Positions 8,661 to 16,977 of a stretch of 64,000 nucleotides of DNA are shown one piece after another; the stretch's first letter is position 1, and the number at the start of each line of letters is the position of its first letter. The DNA is from TMED27 sp041397865 (GTDB lineage Bacteria; Pseudomonadota; Alphaproteobacteria; Micavibrionales; Micavibrionaceae). Under the pieces are notes generated by a model. It saw nothing but the letters and a program-made list of their open reading frames with translations, made no database searches and was not told the origin of the DNA. A program made the position numbers and the translations under genes. The stretch lies in assembly GCA_041397865.1 (NCBI GenBank), contig JAWKVT010000001.1, positions 62,001-126,000 on the forward strand, written 5' to 3'.

Positions 8661-9538
8661 GATTCTTCAAGCGCTTTCAGACATTCATCCACACTGTCGC
8701 TATAGGGGATAGCGTTGTAACCGCCGGGCTGCGAGGCCGTAAGCGCCGCCGCCACATGTGCCTTCAAAATCACTTTATCAAGCGGCAAGCGTGCATCAAG
8801 CCCTGCCGCAAAAGTGCCGCAAAAGGCATCTTCATACCCTTCCGGATGCGCCCAGTTCAAAGCTTCAAGCTTGGCCTTGGGCAGCGGCGCGCTTGTGCCT
8901 TTAATCTGCAACTCTATAGCGCCGTCAGGGCTGATAAAAATCGCCGTAACCCTTTCCCCGCCATCAGCTTGTGCCGCCAGTGCATTCCACTGCGCCTTGT
9001 GTTTTACAGACATAATCACATAGTCAAGATGGCTTATATCCTCCGCCGTAACCTCAAAACGCGGAGAAATATTCAGGATCGTCCTTGCCCCTTTCTCTTT
9101 CGCCGTTTTAAGGATCTGCGAGTTTTCCGCCGGATCAAGCTCGGTTTGCAGCAATATAATGTGCTGATCGGTGAGAACCTCCGCCGGGATTTGCTCCGCG
9201 CTGGCCTTTGCGCTGGCCCCCAGTGCGATAATCGTCCTGTTTTCATGTTCCAGCCGGATAGCCGTCCCGGTCTGTAACTCCTCGGTTTTGGCCACGCCCG
9301 AAGTCACGACCCCGTGTTTGCGCAGGCGCAGGAGAATATGTTTGGCAAGCTCATCATCGCCGGTTTTGCTGACAATCGCAGCCTTTGCCCCGGCTTTCGC
9401 CGCCGCCAGCGCTTGCAACCCGCCTTTCCCGGCAACGCTGTACCTGTAATGCCGGGTGAATTCGAACTGTTCATATTTCTGCTGCGCATCGGTTTCAACA
9501 CGGATAAGTTGCAAAATAGAGCCAAAAACAAAAATCAT
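8657..9538 (-). CDS. Degenerate PfkB/ribokinase-family protein
   Basis: A 293-residue PfkB-fold protein. The glycine-rich N-terminal segment is recognisable (VAGKGGLQALAAAKAGAKAAIVSKTGDDELAKHI, as in ribokinase), as is the C-terminal lid. Where active members have GAGDAF, this one reads EGYEDAFCGTFAAGLD. The catalytic Asp is kept but the preceding Gly-Ala-Gly anion hole is changed to Gly-Tyr-Glu. The N-terminus is also short compared with ribokinase (about 305). Activity is therefore uncertain. It overlaps the convergent COQ9-like gene by 4 bases. Confidence 0.7.
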   Translation of the reverse strand: MIFVFGSILQLIRVETDAQQKYEQFEFTRHYRYSVAGKGGLQALAAAKAGAKAAIVSKTGDDELAKHILLRLRKHGVVTSGVAKTEELQTGTAIRLEHENRTIIALGASAKASAEQIPAEVLTDQHIILLQTELDPAENSQILKTAKEKGARTILNISPRFEVTAEDISHLDYVIMSVKHKAQWNALAAQADGGERVTAIFISPDGAIELQIKGTSAPLPKAKLEALNWAHPEGYEDAFCGTFAAGLDARLPLDKVILKAHVAAALTASQPGGYNAIPYSDSVDECLKALEES

Positions 9539-9609
9539 AAGCTTGAAATCCTGCCAATGTGGGTATAGAAGACTATATTAGTGAAACTAGTCTATACTAT
9601 AAAAAAACC

Positions 9610-10842
9610 ATGGCCAGCTTTGATTACGATAAACATTTCGAAGAATGCATAGACGACGTAAAACGTGAAGGGCGCTACCGCTATTTTGCCAATCTGGAGC
9701 GGATTGCCGGGCGCTTTCCCAAAGCTGTGTACAGACCTGAAAACGGCGCTCCGCCGCGGGAGGTCACAATCTGGTGTTCTAACGATTATCTCGGCATGGG
9801 CCAGCACCCCGTTGTTGTCGAGGCCGCAAAGGCCGCGCTGGAAAATTCCGGCGCAGGGGCGGGCGGTACGCGCAATATTTCCGGCACCACCCGTTATCAT
9901 GTCGAACTGGAGGAAAGCCTCGCCGATCTTCATAAAAAAGAATCCGCGTTGATTTTTTCTTCCGGCTATGTTGCCAATGAAGGTGCGCTGGGCACCTTGG
10001 GCAAAAAACTTCCGGGCTGTGTCATCTTTTCCGATGAAATGAACCACGCCTCAATGATCCACGGTGTGCGCGACTCGAAAGCGGAAAAAAAGATTTTCCG
10101 CCATAATGATATGGATCATCTGGAAGAGCTTCTTAAAGCCGTCGACGCAAAAACTCCGAAAATTATCGCGTTCGAATCCGTTTATTCCATGGATGGTGAC
10201 ATCGCGCCGATCGCCGAAATTTGCGATCTCGCGGAAAAATACGGCGCGATGACATATCTCGATGAGGTCCACGGAGTCGGTTTGTACGGCCCGCGCGGCG
10301 GCGGCGTGGCCGAAGAGCGCGGCCTTCTCGATCGTGTCGATATGATCGAAGGAACGTTTGGCAAGGCCTACGGCTGTATGGGCGGCTTTATCACCGGAAA
10401 GGCCGGCGCTGTTGATGTCGTGCGCAGCTTTGCCTCCAGCTTTATCTTTACGACCAGCCTTCCCCCGTCGGTATTGGCCGGTGCGCGCGCCGCGATAGAG
10501 CATCTGAAGGTTTCCGATATAGAGCGTCAGCGCCACCGCCGGAACGTAAAATTGTTTAAGGATATGTTGGGGGCTGCCGATCTGCCCTTTATGCGCGCGG
10601 AGAGCCATATCGTTCCCCTCATCGTCGGTGAACCGACCTGCTGCCGCGAAGTGTCGCAAATCCTCATGGACGAACACAATATCTATGTCCAGCCGATCAA
10701 TTATCCCACGGTGCCCAAAGGAACCGAGCGCCTGCGCCTGACCGCCACGGCGGCACATTCCGAAGAAGACGTCAAACATATGGCCAAGACGCTGCAATAT
10801 CTCTGGGAAACGCATCACGGATTGATAAAACAGGTCGCTTAG
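9610..10842 (+). CDS. hemA: 5-aminolevulinate synthase
   Basis: A PLP enzyme condensing glycine and succinyl-CoA to 5-aminolevulinate, the first step of the C4 (Shemin) haem pathway used by alphaproteobacteria. The start MASFDYDKHFEECIDDVKREG at 9610 gives 410 residues, the family length. Upstream in-frame codons lack family similarity. Motifs include NDYLGMGQHP, GAGAGGTRNISGTTRYH, YLDEVHGVGLYG and the PLP lysine in EGTFGKAYGCMGG. The 50 bases before the ATG are AT-rich with an imperfect palindrome around TTAGTGAAACTAG that could be an operator, unproven. It overlaps the convergent gene at 10839 by 4 bases. Confidence 0.96.
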   Translation: MASFDYDKHFEECIDDVKREGRYRYFANLERIAGRFPKAVYRPENGAPPREVTIWCSNDYLGMGQHPVVVEAAKAALENSGAGAGGTRNISGTTRYHVELEESLADLHKKESALIFSSGYVANEGALGTLGKKLPGCVIFSDEMNHASMIHGVRDSKAEKKIFRHNDMDHLEELLKAVDAKTPKIIAFESVYSMDGDIAPIAEICDLAEKYGAMTYLDEVHGVGLYGPRGGGVAEERGLLDRVDMIEGTFGKAYGCMGGFITGKAGAVDVVRSFASSFIFTTSLPPSVLAGARAAIEHLKVSDIERQRHRRNVKLFKDMLGAADLPFMRAESHIVPLIVGEPTCCREVSQILMDEHNIYVQPINYPTVPKGTERLRLTATAAHSEEDVKHMAKTLQYLWETHHGLIKQVA

Positions 10843-11588
10843 GCGTGTCCCTTGGGGGAGATGTTTTGAAGATTTATATCTTGTTTGTTTGCGATTGCGT
10901 TTGAAGCTCTCATGATTATATCTTTCGACATGGCTTCCCCTTTTTGTGCAAAGCAGTCTGCGATGGTTGCTAGATTTGCATGACCTTTGTTTCTTAATTC
11001 TTCAGCGACTAGAGGCATAACTCTTGATAGCCGTTGTGCATAAAAAAGACTGGTTAATGGTGTTGTTCCTGACATTGTTTCTTCATTGGCGGCAAAATCA
11101 CCTACGAAGGCTAGGCCCATTTTAGTTTCTTTTAACTCTTGATTTTTTGTCCAAAAATCTTCCGGTAAATATCTAGAAATAGTGTTTAGGAAGTAGCCGC
11201 TTGAGGAGCTTATGGTGTTTGGGTATTTTTGTGGAGCTTGATCTGGGTTTAGTAAAACGTCTTTAATATCCTTGCCTACATATATCTCGTCAAAAAATTT
11301 TGCAAGACCTGTGGAGGGCAATGCAAAGCCTTTGGAGAGCTTTTTTATGCTTTGGCAAGTTTGATTGGCAGGCTTTGTGTACCAGTTACAAGTCCCTGTG
11401 GCGAGCATGCCAGATAGAATAAATTCGAGGTTGTTAGTGCTCACACTCATGGCGGATTCTAGAGCGCTCAGCGTTTGTGTTTGGTGGTTGTGTAATAGCG
11501 CATCAAATACGGGCTGCGGCGCCTTGACGCGCTCGCTCCACAATTCTCTTAGGAGTGTGTCTCTATCGAATTTTTCGTCCTTGGGCAT
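10839..11588 (-). CDS. Hypothetical protein, 249 residues
   Basis: No family is recognised. The protein is soluble, mostly helical by composition, and lacks a signal peptide or membrane segment. It contains patches such as FILSGMLATGTCNWYTKPANQTC and FVGDFAANEETMSGTTPLTSLFYAQRL. The coding sequence is visibly more AT-rich than hemA next to it, as are a few other unknown genes here (18948, 25569), which may point to later acquisition. An AGGAG-like site (GGAGAAAAACA) precedes the ATG at 11588. It is convergent with hemA. Confidence 0.6.
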   Translation of the reverse strand: MPKDEKFDRDTLLRELWSERVKAPQPVFDALLHNHQTQTLSALESAMSVSTNNLEFILSGMLATGTCNWYTKPANQTCQSIKKLSKGFALPSTGLAKFFDEIYVGKDIKDVLLNPDQAPQKYPNTISSSSGYFLNTISRYLPEDFWTKNQELKETKMGLAFVGDFAANEETMSGTTPLTSLFYAQRLSRVMPLVAEELRNKGHANLATIADCFAQKGEAMSKDIIMRASNAIANKQDINLQNISPKGHA

Positions 11589-11657
11589 TGTTTTTCTCCG
11601 TGTATGGAAAATACATACATAGATTTACGTAATATCGCAAGCTTTTTTTGAGGTCAT

Positions 11658-11684
11658 TAAAAAAGCCCGCCGGTGGCGAGCCTC
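11658..11684 (-). terminator. Rho-independent terminator downstream of the YjfB-like gene
   Basis: On the minus strand the sequence GCTCGCC-ACC-GGCGGGC is followed by TTTTTT. This is a 7-bp stem (one G-U pair) with a short loop and a U tract. It lies about 25 bases after the stop of the small gene at 11708 and would end that transcript. Confidence 0.75.
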
Positions 11685-11707
11685 ATTCCTTTTATATCAT
11701 AAAGTCT

Positions 11708-11887
11708 CTATGCGCGAATATTAACATGCGCACCGCGTGATCCGCTAAGCGGCGCTGAACGAGAGGATTCGTCGATAATCTGTGCAATGGCCTGCGCCTG
11801 TTCGGCAGACTGCTTAATCACCGAAAGAGCGACATTTTGACGAAGAATGGCTTGTTCTGCGGCGATGCCTGCTGGAATGGCTGACAT
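11708..11887 (-). CDS. YjfB-like putative motility small protein
   Basis: A 59-residue protein starting MSAIPAGIAAEQAILRQNVALSVIKQSAEQAQAI and ending SGSRGAHVNIRA. The pattern of a helical first half with VALSVIKQ, a Ser/Arg-rich hinge and the terminal RGxxVNIxA is that of the YjfB family of putative motility proteins. The biochemical role is unknown. It has its own terminator and no flagellar genes nearby; the closest signalling gene is the response regulator at 12.5 kb. Confidence 0.6.
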   Translation of the reverse strand: MSAIPAGIAAEQAILRQNVALSVIKQSAEQAQAIAQIIDESSRSAPLSGSRGAHVNIRA

Positions 11888-11971
11888 TGGTTCAAATCCT
11901 TTGATTCCCTATCCTCTTATTATCCTACCAAAAAATTAAGATTCGTTAAAGGAGAAAGAGGGAATAAACAC

Positions 11972-12466
11972 CTAGGTCTTATACTTTTTAAAATAACGCG
12001 TACAGGCCAGATGAAGTTCCTGAACAAGAACATATCCCTCTTTGCCGCCATCGCCTTCAAGGTTGTTTTGTATAATAACCTGTATCGCCTTTTCATGGGC
12101 TTTAATGATGTCTATCGCCTCTTTATTATAATCATTCACCGCTTCCATGAATTGCAGACAGATATCCGCAATATCCGTTAACAGGCCGTATTTGAACATG
12201 CCGCCATTGGCTTTAAGCTGCATGATAGGGTTGATAATTTTGTCCTTCTCAAAATTCTCATTTCGCGCAATTTTCTCAAGCGCCGTTTTTGTCGCCTTGT
12301 TTAAATCCGTCGCAAGCATAGCGGCAATAGGGCGGAAATCCGTCTTGAAATCATCCATAACAATTTGCGCGCGGGCTATGCGCTCTTCGGGAATGCCACC
12401 CCCGCCGGTTTTCATTTTCAGGCGGTTTGGCGGGTTTATAAATCTAACTTTGTTTGAAGAACTCAA
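11972..12466 (-). CDS. Hypothetical helical protein paired with a response regulator
   Basis: A 164-residue protein with no signal peptide. It is predicted helical by eye (ARAQIVMDDFKTDFRPIAAMLATDL, LLTDIADICLQFMEAVNDYNKEAIDII). Its start lies 7 bases after the response regulator stop, so the two are very likely cotranscribed and may act together. It could be a phosphotransfer or output partner. However, no classical Hpt motif (HxLKG) is seen, so this is not claimed. Confidence 0.6.
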   Translation of the reverse strand: MSSSNKVRFINPPNRLKMKTGGGGIPEERIARAQIVMDDFKTDFRPIAAMLATDLNKATKTALEKIARNENFEKDKIINPIMQLKANGGMFKYGLLTDIADICLQFMEAVNDYNKEAIDIIKAHEKAIQVIIQNNLEGDGGKEGYVLVQELHLACTRYFKKYKT

Positions 12467-12473
12467 TCGGCAC

Positions 12474-13040
12474 CTATATTTTTTTCGTTTCTTCGCTAAG
12501 CTTCCTCAGGATGTCCACGGCCTCGGGAGCTATGGGCGGCGCATCCTTGAGCGCATCGTTTTCGCGGCGGCGCGGCCCGCTGTAATCTTTGCCTTTCTTA
12601 CGGCGGCGGTCCGGGCCGAAAAACTGCTCCGTCGAAACAAACTGGCGCGGTTTCTCGATAATCTGAAACACGCGGGCGTAAAGGTCTTTGGCCGTAAACG
12701 GCTTGACCAGAAACTCTGTAATTCCGTTATCCCGCGCATCTTCAACGCGAAGTTTTGAACTGAAACCCGTCATCATAATAACCGGAACGAAGGGGTTGGG
12801 CGATCTCGGGTCCGTGCGGATTTTCTTAACAAACTCCAGACCGTCCACAGGCTCCATAAGCCAGTCGGTAATAATAAAATCCGGCTCGTGCTGGCAGGCC
12901 AGTTCAAAAGCCTCATCCCCATTCACCGCAAGGACGATATTCTCAAAGCCGAATGTTTGAAGTACGGAGCGCGTCAGCTCCAGCATCGGGAGCATGTCAT
13001 CGACGATCAGAACTGTAACGTAATCGAGTTTATAAACCAT
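12474..13040 (-). CDS. CheY-like response regulator with C-terminal extension
   Basis: A receiver domain (about residues 8-128) with all key residues. The acidic pair is in VLIVDDMLPM, the phosphoacceptor Asp in DFIITDWLMEPVDGLEF, the switch Thr in VIMMTGFSS and the conserved Lys in FLVKPF. There is no DNA-binding domain. Instead a basic tail of about 60 residues (GPDRRRKKGKDYSGPRRREND) follows and ends in a short helix. A receiver with a basic tail suggests a protein-interaction output. It is followed 7 bases later by the helical partner gene. The cognate histidine kinase is not in the window. Confidence 0.88.
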   Translation of the reverse strand: MVYKLDYVTVLIVDDMLPMLELTRSVLQTFGFENIVLAVNGDEAFELACQHEPDFIITDWLMEPVDGLEFVKKIRTDPRSPNPFVPVIMMTGFSSKLRVEDARDNGITEFLVKPFTAKDLYARVFQIIEKPRQFVSTEQFFGPDRRRKKGKDYSGPRRRENDALKDAPPIAPEAVDILRKLSEETKKI

Positions 13041-13068
13041 CTGTATAATTCAAACCGTTGTTTTTTCG

Positions 13069-13614
13069 TTACTCTCTAAAAAGCGCCTTAAACCGGTGGT
13101 GAACGTCAACCGCATGCAGCCCCGGCCCCGGCGGCAACGCGCCCGGCTCAATTTCGGCATGAACGAAATGCGGCCCGTTTTGCGGCGCAAGCGCGTCAAT
13201 TTCCGAAAGCGGGATTGTGCTGCGGAACCCCGGAAAAGCTTGCGATATATGATTCCAACGCACGCCTCTGCCTGGTGCAGGCAGAGACTTCGTAAATTCA
13301 TAAATACCGTTATCCATGACAACGACGCTCAAATTCGCAGGCCTCGCATTTGAAATTGTCGCCAGTGACGACATATTCATAGCCAGCGCCCCGTCGCCGC
13401 AGGCCGCAATAACCGCGCGGTCTTTGTGGGCCGTTGCAACCCCCAGCGCAACGGAGGAGGCCATTCCCATCGGCCCCGAAAGATAAAGATTTTCCGCCCG
13501 GTCCCCGGCGGCTTTCAGCCACAAGGATTGCGAGCCGATATCCGCAACGATAAGGGCCTCGTGTTTTTCCGCAAACGCGCTGAGAATTGCAAAAGCCTCG
13601 CCCTGTTTCATCAC
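13069..13614 (-). CDS. Thiamine-diphosphate decarboxylase, cofactor-domain subunit (sulfopyruvate/phosphonopyruvate decarboxylase-like)
   Basis: A 181-residue C-terminal half of a ThDP enzyme. The metal/diphosphate motif begins GDGALAMNMSSLAT and ends VVVMDNGIYE, matching GDG-x(20-30)-N. The pattern of two small subunits matches sulfopyruvate decarboxylase ComDE and is related to phosphonopyruvate decarboxylase. The substrate is not resolved because no coenzyme M or phosphonate mutase genes are nearby. It starts 4 bases inside the partner gene, so it is translationally coupled. Confidence 0.75.
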   Translation of the reverse strand: MMKQGEAFAILSAFAEKHEALIVADIGSQSLWLKAAGDRAENLYLSGPMGMASSVALGVATAHKDRAVIAACGDGALAMNMSSLATISNARPANLSVVVMDNGIYEFTKSLPAPGRGVRWNHISQAFPGFRSTIPLSEIDALAPQNGPHFVHAEIEPGALPPGPGLHAVDVHHRFKALFRE

Positions 13615-14093
13615 TTTAGCCTCTCTGAAAGCGTAATAAACCCCGGCTCTCCTGCGCCTTCACACCGCGCCATCGCGCGGGGGATGGCCTCCGGCAAATC
13701 TTCCCATGACGAAGGATGCGTAAACAGGTTCATGCTCCGCGTGATAGCTTCAAAACTTCTATATTTATTAGGGTCGTAAGAATTGGAATCGCTGATCCCC
13801 CCGCGATTGGCAATAAGGCATACAAACGGGGTCTGATACTTCTGGCACAGCGTCGTAAAAGCGCCCACAGCATTAAGAAATCCCGAGTTTTGCATCAGGA
13901 CCAAAGCCCGCTTGCCGCTCATCGCCGCACCTGCCGCAATGCCGAAACATTCCTCTTCACGCGCCGCCGCGATATAATCGAACCGCTCATCGTCGCTTAA
14001 GCCCTTGATAAGCGGCACAAGCCAGCCATCGGGGACACCGGTCGTAATTTGAATATTGTGGGCTGCTAAAGCGTCGAGAATCCTGACAATCAT
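13611..14093 (-). CDS. Thiamine-diphosphate decarboxylase, pyrimidine-domain subunit
   Basis: A 160-residue N-terminal half of a ThDP enzyme, partner of the gene at 13069. It has TGVPDGWLVPLIK at the start and the conserved Glu that activates the thiamine in AAREEECFGIAAGAAMSGKRALVLMQNSGF. The combination is like ComD of sulfopyruvate decarboxylase. It follows the pterin dehydratase gene after 9 bases. The substrate is uncertain, as for the partner. Confidence 0.75.
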   Translation of the reverse strand: MIVRILDALAAHNIQITTGVPDGWLVPLIKGLSDDERFDYIAAAREEECFGIAAGAAMSGKRALVLMQNSGFLNAVGAFTTLCQKYQTPFVCLIANRGGISDSNSYDPNKYRSFEAITRSMNLFTHPSSWEDLPEAIPRAMARCEGAGEPGFITLSERLK

Positions 14094-14102
14094 TCTCGTA
14101 GT

Positions 14103-14417
14103 TTATACGATTTTTCCGGCAAAATCATTGATCTTTTCGGCCATCGCAAGATCGCGCTCCGAAAGCCCTCCGGCCTCATGGGTGGTCAGGGTGATATCAA
14201 CGCGGTTGTAAACATTCGACCACTCCGGATGATGATTCATGCTCTCCGCCAAAAGCGCAACGCGGCTCATAAACGCCCATGCCGCGTTAAAGTCTTTGAA
14301 TGTAAAACGCTTCCATATGGCTTCGCGCCCGCCTTGAGCAAGGCTCCAGCCCTCAAGCGCCTCCGGCATCGGCACAAGCGTCTGTGGATCAATTTTTTCA
14401 ATTTTGTTTGTGGCCAT
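14103..14417 (-). CDS. Pterin-4a-carbinolamine dehydratase
   Basis: A 104-residue enzyme that dehydrates 4a-hydroxytetrahydrobiopterin and so recycles the pterin used by aromatic amino acid hydroxylases. The family signature is clear: ESMNHHPEWSNVYNRVDITLTTHE with the active His-His-Pro and distal His. No hydroxylase gene is present in the window. It appears to be the first gene of a minus-strand run leading to the split decarboxylase and response regulator. The role of the pterin here is unknown. Confidence 0.9.
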   Translation of the reverse strand: MATNKIEKIDPQTLVPMPEALEGWSLAQGGREAIWKRFTFKDFNAAWAFMSRVALLAESMNHHPEWSNVYNRVDITLTTHEAGGLSERDLAMAEKINDFAGKIV

Positions 14418-14539
14418 TGTTCATATTCCCGTTTCGGCGTAGCCTTGTGGCTCAAGAATCATTTTGCATCCGTTCGCCACGCTTTTGTCTTTGTGACAGG
14501 TAGCGCAAGATGCGTCAAGATTCAGGGGATTAGGGAACG

Positions 14540-14971
14540 ATGAGTACAAGACAGATCATTATGAATTTTTCGGTGCCGCCGGGTTCGGATGATTTGGAGG
14601 TTATGGCCGCATCGGTTATGGAGACGCTGCCTGAGGAAATTTTGGAATTCACCGAATCTCTGGCTGTTGTAATGGAAGAATTTCCCGACGAAACAACTGA
14701 ACAGGAACTTGATCTCGATGATTCCTATGAACTGCTCGCCCTCTATAAAAGCGGCAGGGAAATCGCCCCCGGCGTGGAAAGAAAAACCGCAAATGACGAT
14801 GACGTTCTGATTCTCTACCGCAGGCCGATTCTCGATGTGTGGTGTGAAAACGAAGAAGATCTCGGCGCTTTACTGCGCCAGGTGATTATCGAGGAGCTTG
14901 GCAAATATTTCGACTTCTCCGACGACGAAATTGAGGAGATGAGCCGCCGCCATTATCAGGGCATGCTCTGA
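14540..14971 (+). CDS. Zincin-like metallopeptidase family protein with a lost active site
   Basis: The 143-residue protein matches by eye the small zincin-like (DUF1025-type) family. It has an N-terminal domain around LPEEILEF, a central LILYRRPIL segment and a C-terminal FDFSDDEIEEM. Family members usually carry HExxH before the FGxSDDDI segment. Here that place reads VIIEELGKYFDFSDDEI, so the His residues are replaced by Glu, Lys or Tyr. It should not bind zinc in the usual way. Pseudoenzyme status is inferred. Confidence 0.6.
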   Translation: MSTRQIIMNFSVPPGSDDLEVMAASVMETLPEEILEFTESLAVVMEEFPDETTEQELDLDDSYELLALYKSGREIAPGVERKTANDDDVLILYRRPILDVWCENEEDLGALLRQVIIEELGKYFDFSDDEIEEMSRRHYQGML

Positions 14972-15114
14972 CCTCAGGGCACCTTTTGCCGCTATATCCA
15001 TGATGCTGTGAATGCTGCCGATCCCTTTTATACGGGATAGGCTATAACTGAGTTTGGATACTGGGCAAAGGATGTGTTAAAATAAAATCTGGTATATTTT
15101 ACGATTAAGTGGGC

Positions 15115-16923
15115 ATGGACTTGGCGGGGCGACTGTTAATTAAAGCATTGTTTATTATGGCCTTTCTGTGTGTTCCTGTGGTGGGAATGCATTCGGCGGC
15201 CTCTGCCGGTCCCGGCGTGTCTGCGGGCTGCGACCCCGATTTCTGGAACGTGCTGAGCGCCAGAGCTGAGGCCGAAGGCCAGCGCGAGATGGAAGCCGCC
15301 CAGCGGCTTATCCTTAAACCCGACAGCACGTTGCAATATTCATGTTTCGATGGCCAGTTGGATGCGCTTGGCAGCTCCGACATGTTTAGCGCCCGCGGCC
15401 CCCGGACCATTGCCCCCGATGTTTTTGCGGCCCTGGGCCTTTCCACCACGCCGGGCAGCGGCCTTGCCGGGGTTCCGTCTTCTGTTGTCAGCCAGCTACA
15501 GTCGCAAACCTGTTTCGATGTTACAACCCTGTCTCTGGCTGAACTGGGGGCTTTTCTTGCCGGTCTGGATTCCAGCATGCTGGCGGGCCTTCTTCCTTCT
15601 CTGCCGACAAGCTTAAAGGGCGTTCTTGGGTCTGTTTTGGGGATTGATCTGAATTTTACCCTGCCGGGAATCGGCGATATTCTCGGGTTGTTTATTCCCT
15701 CGCTGCCGTCGCTTGCGTCTTTGCCGTCGATTTCGTCCTTGTTGCCGTCAATTCCGACTTTGCCGACGCTCTCGGACTTTCTCAATATTTCCGGCTTGCT
15801 AAGCCTGCCGACGCTTTCATCCTTCATTCCCAGCATCTCGATATCCGATTTAACCGCGCTTGTCCCGACGCTTTCGCTCAATCAGATCGGGGAACTTTTA
15901 CCTTACCTTTCAAGCAGCCAGCTCACTTCAATTTTGCCAAGCCTTAACCTGAGTGCGATCTTGCCAAACATATCTCTGGATGGTTTAACGGCGTTGTTAC
16001 CAAACCTGTCTTTGTCCGATATAACCTCTTTGTTGCCGAGCTTCTCACTGGATCAGATTATCGCCGCCTTCCCGTCGTTATCTATTTCTGACCTGACAAG
16101 CCTGTTGCCAAGCCTTTCACTGAACCAGCTTGCCGGACTTTTGCCCGCGCTCGACGCTTCACAGATTGCCGCGCTGCTGCCAAGCATTAACCTGTCAAGT
16201 CTGGTGTCTCTCATGTCATTCTCCGATATCATGGAGCTGTTGCCGAAGCTGCCCGATCTGGATTTACAGGCCCTCATTCCGTCGTTGCCCTTTGATATCC
16301 AGGCGGAACTGGCCGCTCTTTTCGGAATTAGCATTACCGATTTGCTGAACCTCAGCGCCTTGGATATAAAAGGCCTTTTATGCAAGGCCGATGCTCTGGG
16401 AATGCTCGATCCCGGCGGGGAACTTGACGATGCGCTGGAGGTTCTGGTTCAAAGCACGAACGATGATTATATCTCCGATAATTTCGGTCACAGTCTGGGC
16501 GGCGGAACTTTTGGCGGGGCAGCCGGACCGTTATGTTCGAATATGGGCTCGGTCTCAAAATTCATGCGATGCAAGAATTTCGACTTTGATATTTTTGTGA
16601 CGCTCAGCGATATGCCCTCAAACGATATCCGAAAATTCCCGGCCCCTTGCGCGGATGCCGCCACGCGAACCGCAAAATGGAATGCGATGTTGGCCAGCGC
16701 TTTCCCAAATCCGGGGCAGACCGGCGCACTGGATATTATCGCTCCCGCCAAAAAAGTATATAACACGCTGATAAAAAGCCACGGCGATCCGAGTTGCGCC
16801 ACCGCCAGCCCCATCCCCACAGGCGTCCGGGTCATCTACGGCAACAGCGATTATGAAGACGCCATATGCCCCATCCCCGGATGTTTTTACGACCACACCG
16901 GTAGTGGAAGCTGTAAGCCCTAG
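15115..16923 (+). CDS. Secreted protein with a 12-residue Leu/Pro/Ser repeat domain
   Basis: A 602-residue protein of unknown family. It has a signal peptide (LLIKALFIMAFLCVPVVG...SAASA) and an N-terminal domain with two Cys. A Leu/Pro/Ser-rich linker follows, then about 13 copies of a 12-residue unit with consensus [DQ]-L-T-x-L-L-P-S-L-S-L-[SN] (roughly residues 245-395). The C-terminal domain of about 200 residues has at least eight Cys (LCKADALG, PLCSNMG, MRCKNF, PCADA, PSCA, ICPIPGCF, GSCKP), so disulfides in an exported protein are likely. A GTG at 15109 is an alternative start. No anchor or sorting signal is evident at the C-terminus. Confidence 0.75.
   Translation: MDLAGRLLIKALFIMAFLCVPVVGMHSAASAGPGVSAGCDPDFWNVLSARAEAEGQREMEAAQRLILKPDSTLQYSCFDGQLDALGSSDMFSARGPRTIAPDVFAALGLSTTPGSGLAGVPSSVVSQLQSQTCFDVTTLSLAELGAFLAGLDSSMLAGLLPSLPTSLKGVLGSVLGIDLNFTLPGIGDILGLFIPSLPSLASLPSISSLLPSIPTLPTLSDFLNISGLLSLPTLSSFIPSISISDLTALVPTLSLNQIGELLPYLSSSQLTSILPSLNLSAILPNISLDGLTALLPNLSLSDITSLLPSFSLDQIIAAFPSLSISDLTSLLPSLSLNQLAGLLPALDASQIAALLPSINLSSLVSLMSFSDIMELLPKLPDLDLQALIPSLPFDIQAELAALFGISITDLLNLSALDIKGLLCKADALGMLDPGGELDDALEVLVQSTNDDYISDNFGHSLGGGTFGGAAGPLCSNMGSVSKFMRCKNFDFDIFVTLSDMPSNDIRKFPAPCADAATRTAKWNAMLASAFPNPGQTGALDIIAPAKKVYNTLIKSHGDPSCATASPIPTGVRVIYGNSDYEDAICPIPGCFYDHTGSGSCKP
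15847..16299 (+). repeat. 36-base tandem coding repeat (12-residue unit)
   Basis: About 13 tandem units of 36 bases encode DLTALVPTLSLN, QIGELLPYLSSS, QLTSILPSLNLS, DITSLLPSFSLD, QIIAAFPSLSIS, DLTSLLPSLSLN, QLAGLLPALDAS and similar. Two units are shortened to 9 residues. The units are conserved more at protein than at DNA level, so the array is not a recent expansion. Confidence 0.8.
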
Positions 16924-16977
16924 AGCAAACAACGCTTAATCTCTTTCGGGCTTAATTCCTCGTCGCTTGCAACGCTC

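Noticed and set aside
15847..16299. Tandem 36-base repeat considered as a CRISPR array or satellite
   Set aside because: The repeats are continuous coding units with no spacers and vary mostly at synonymous or conservative positions.
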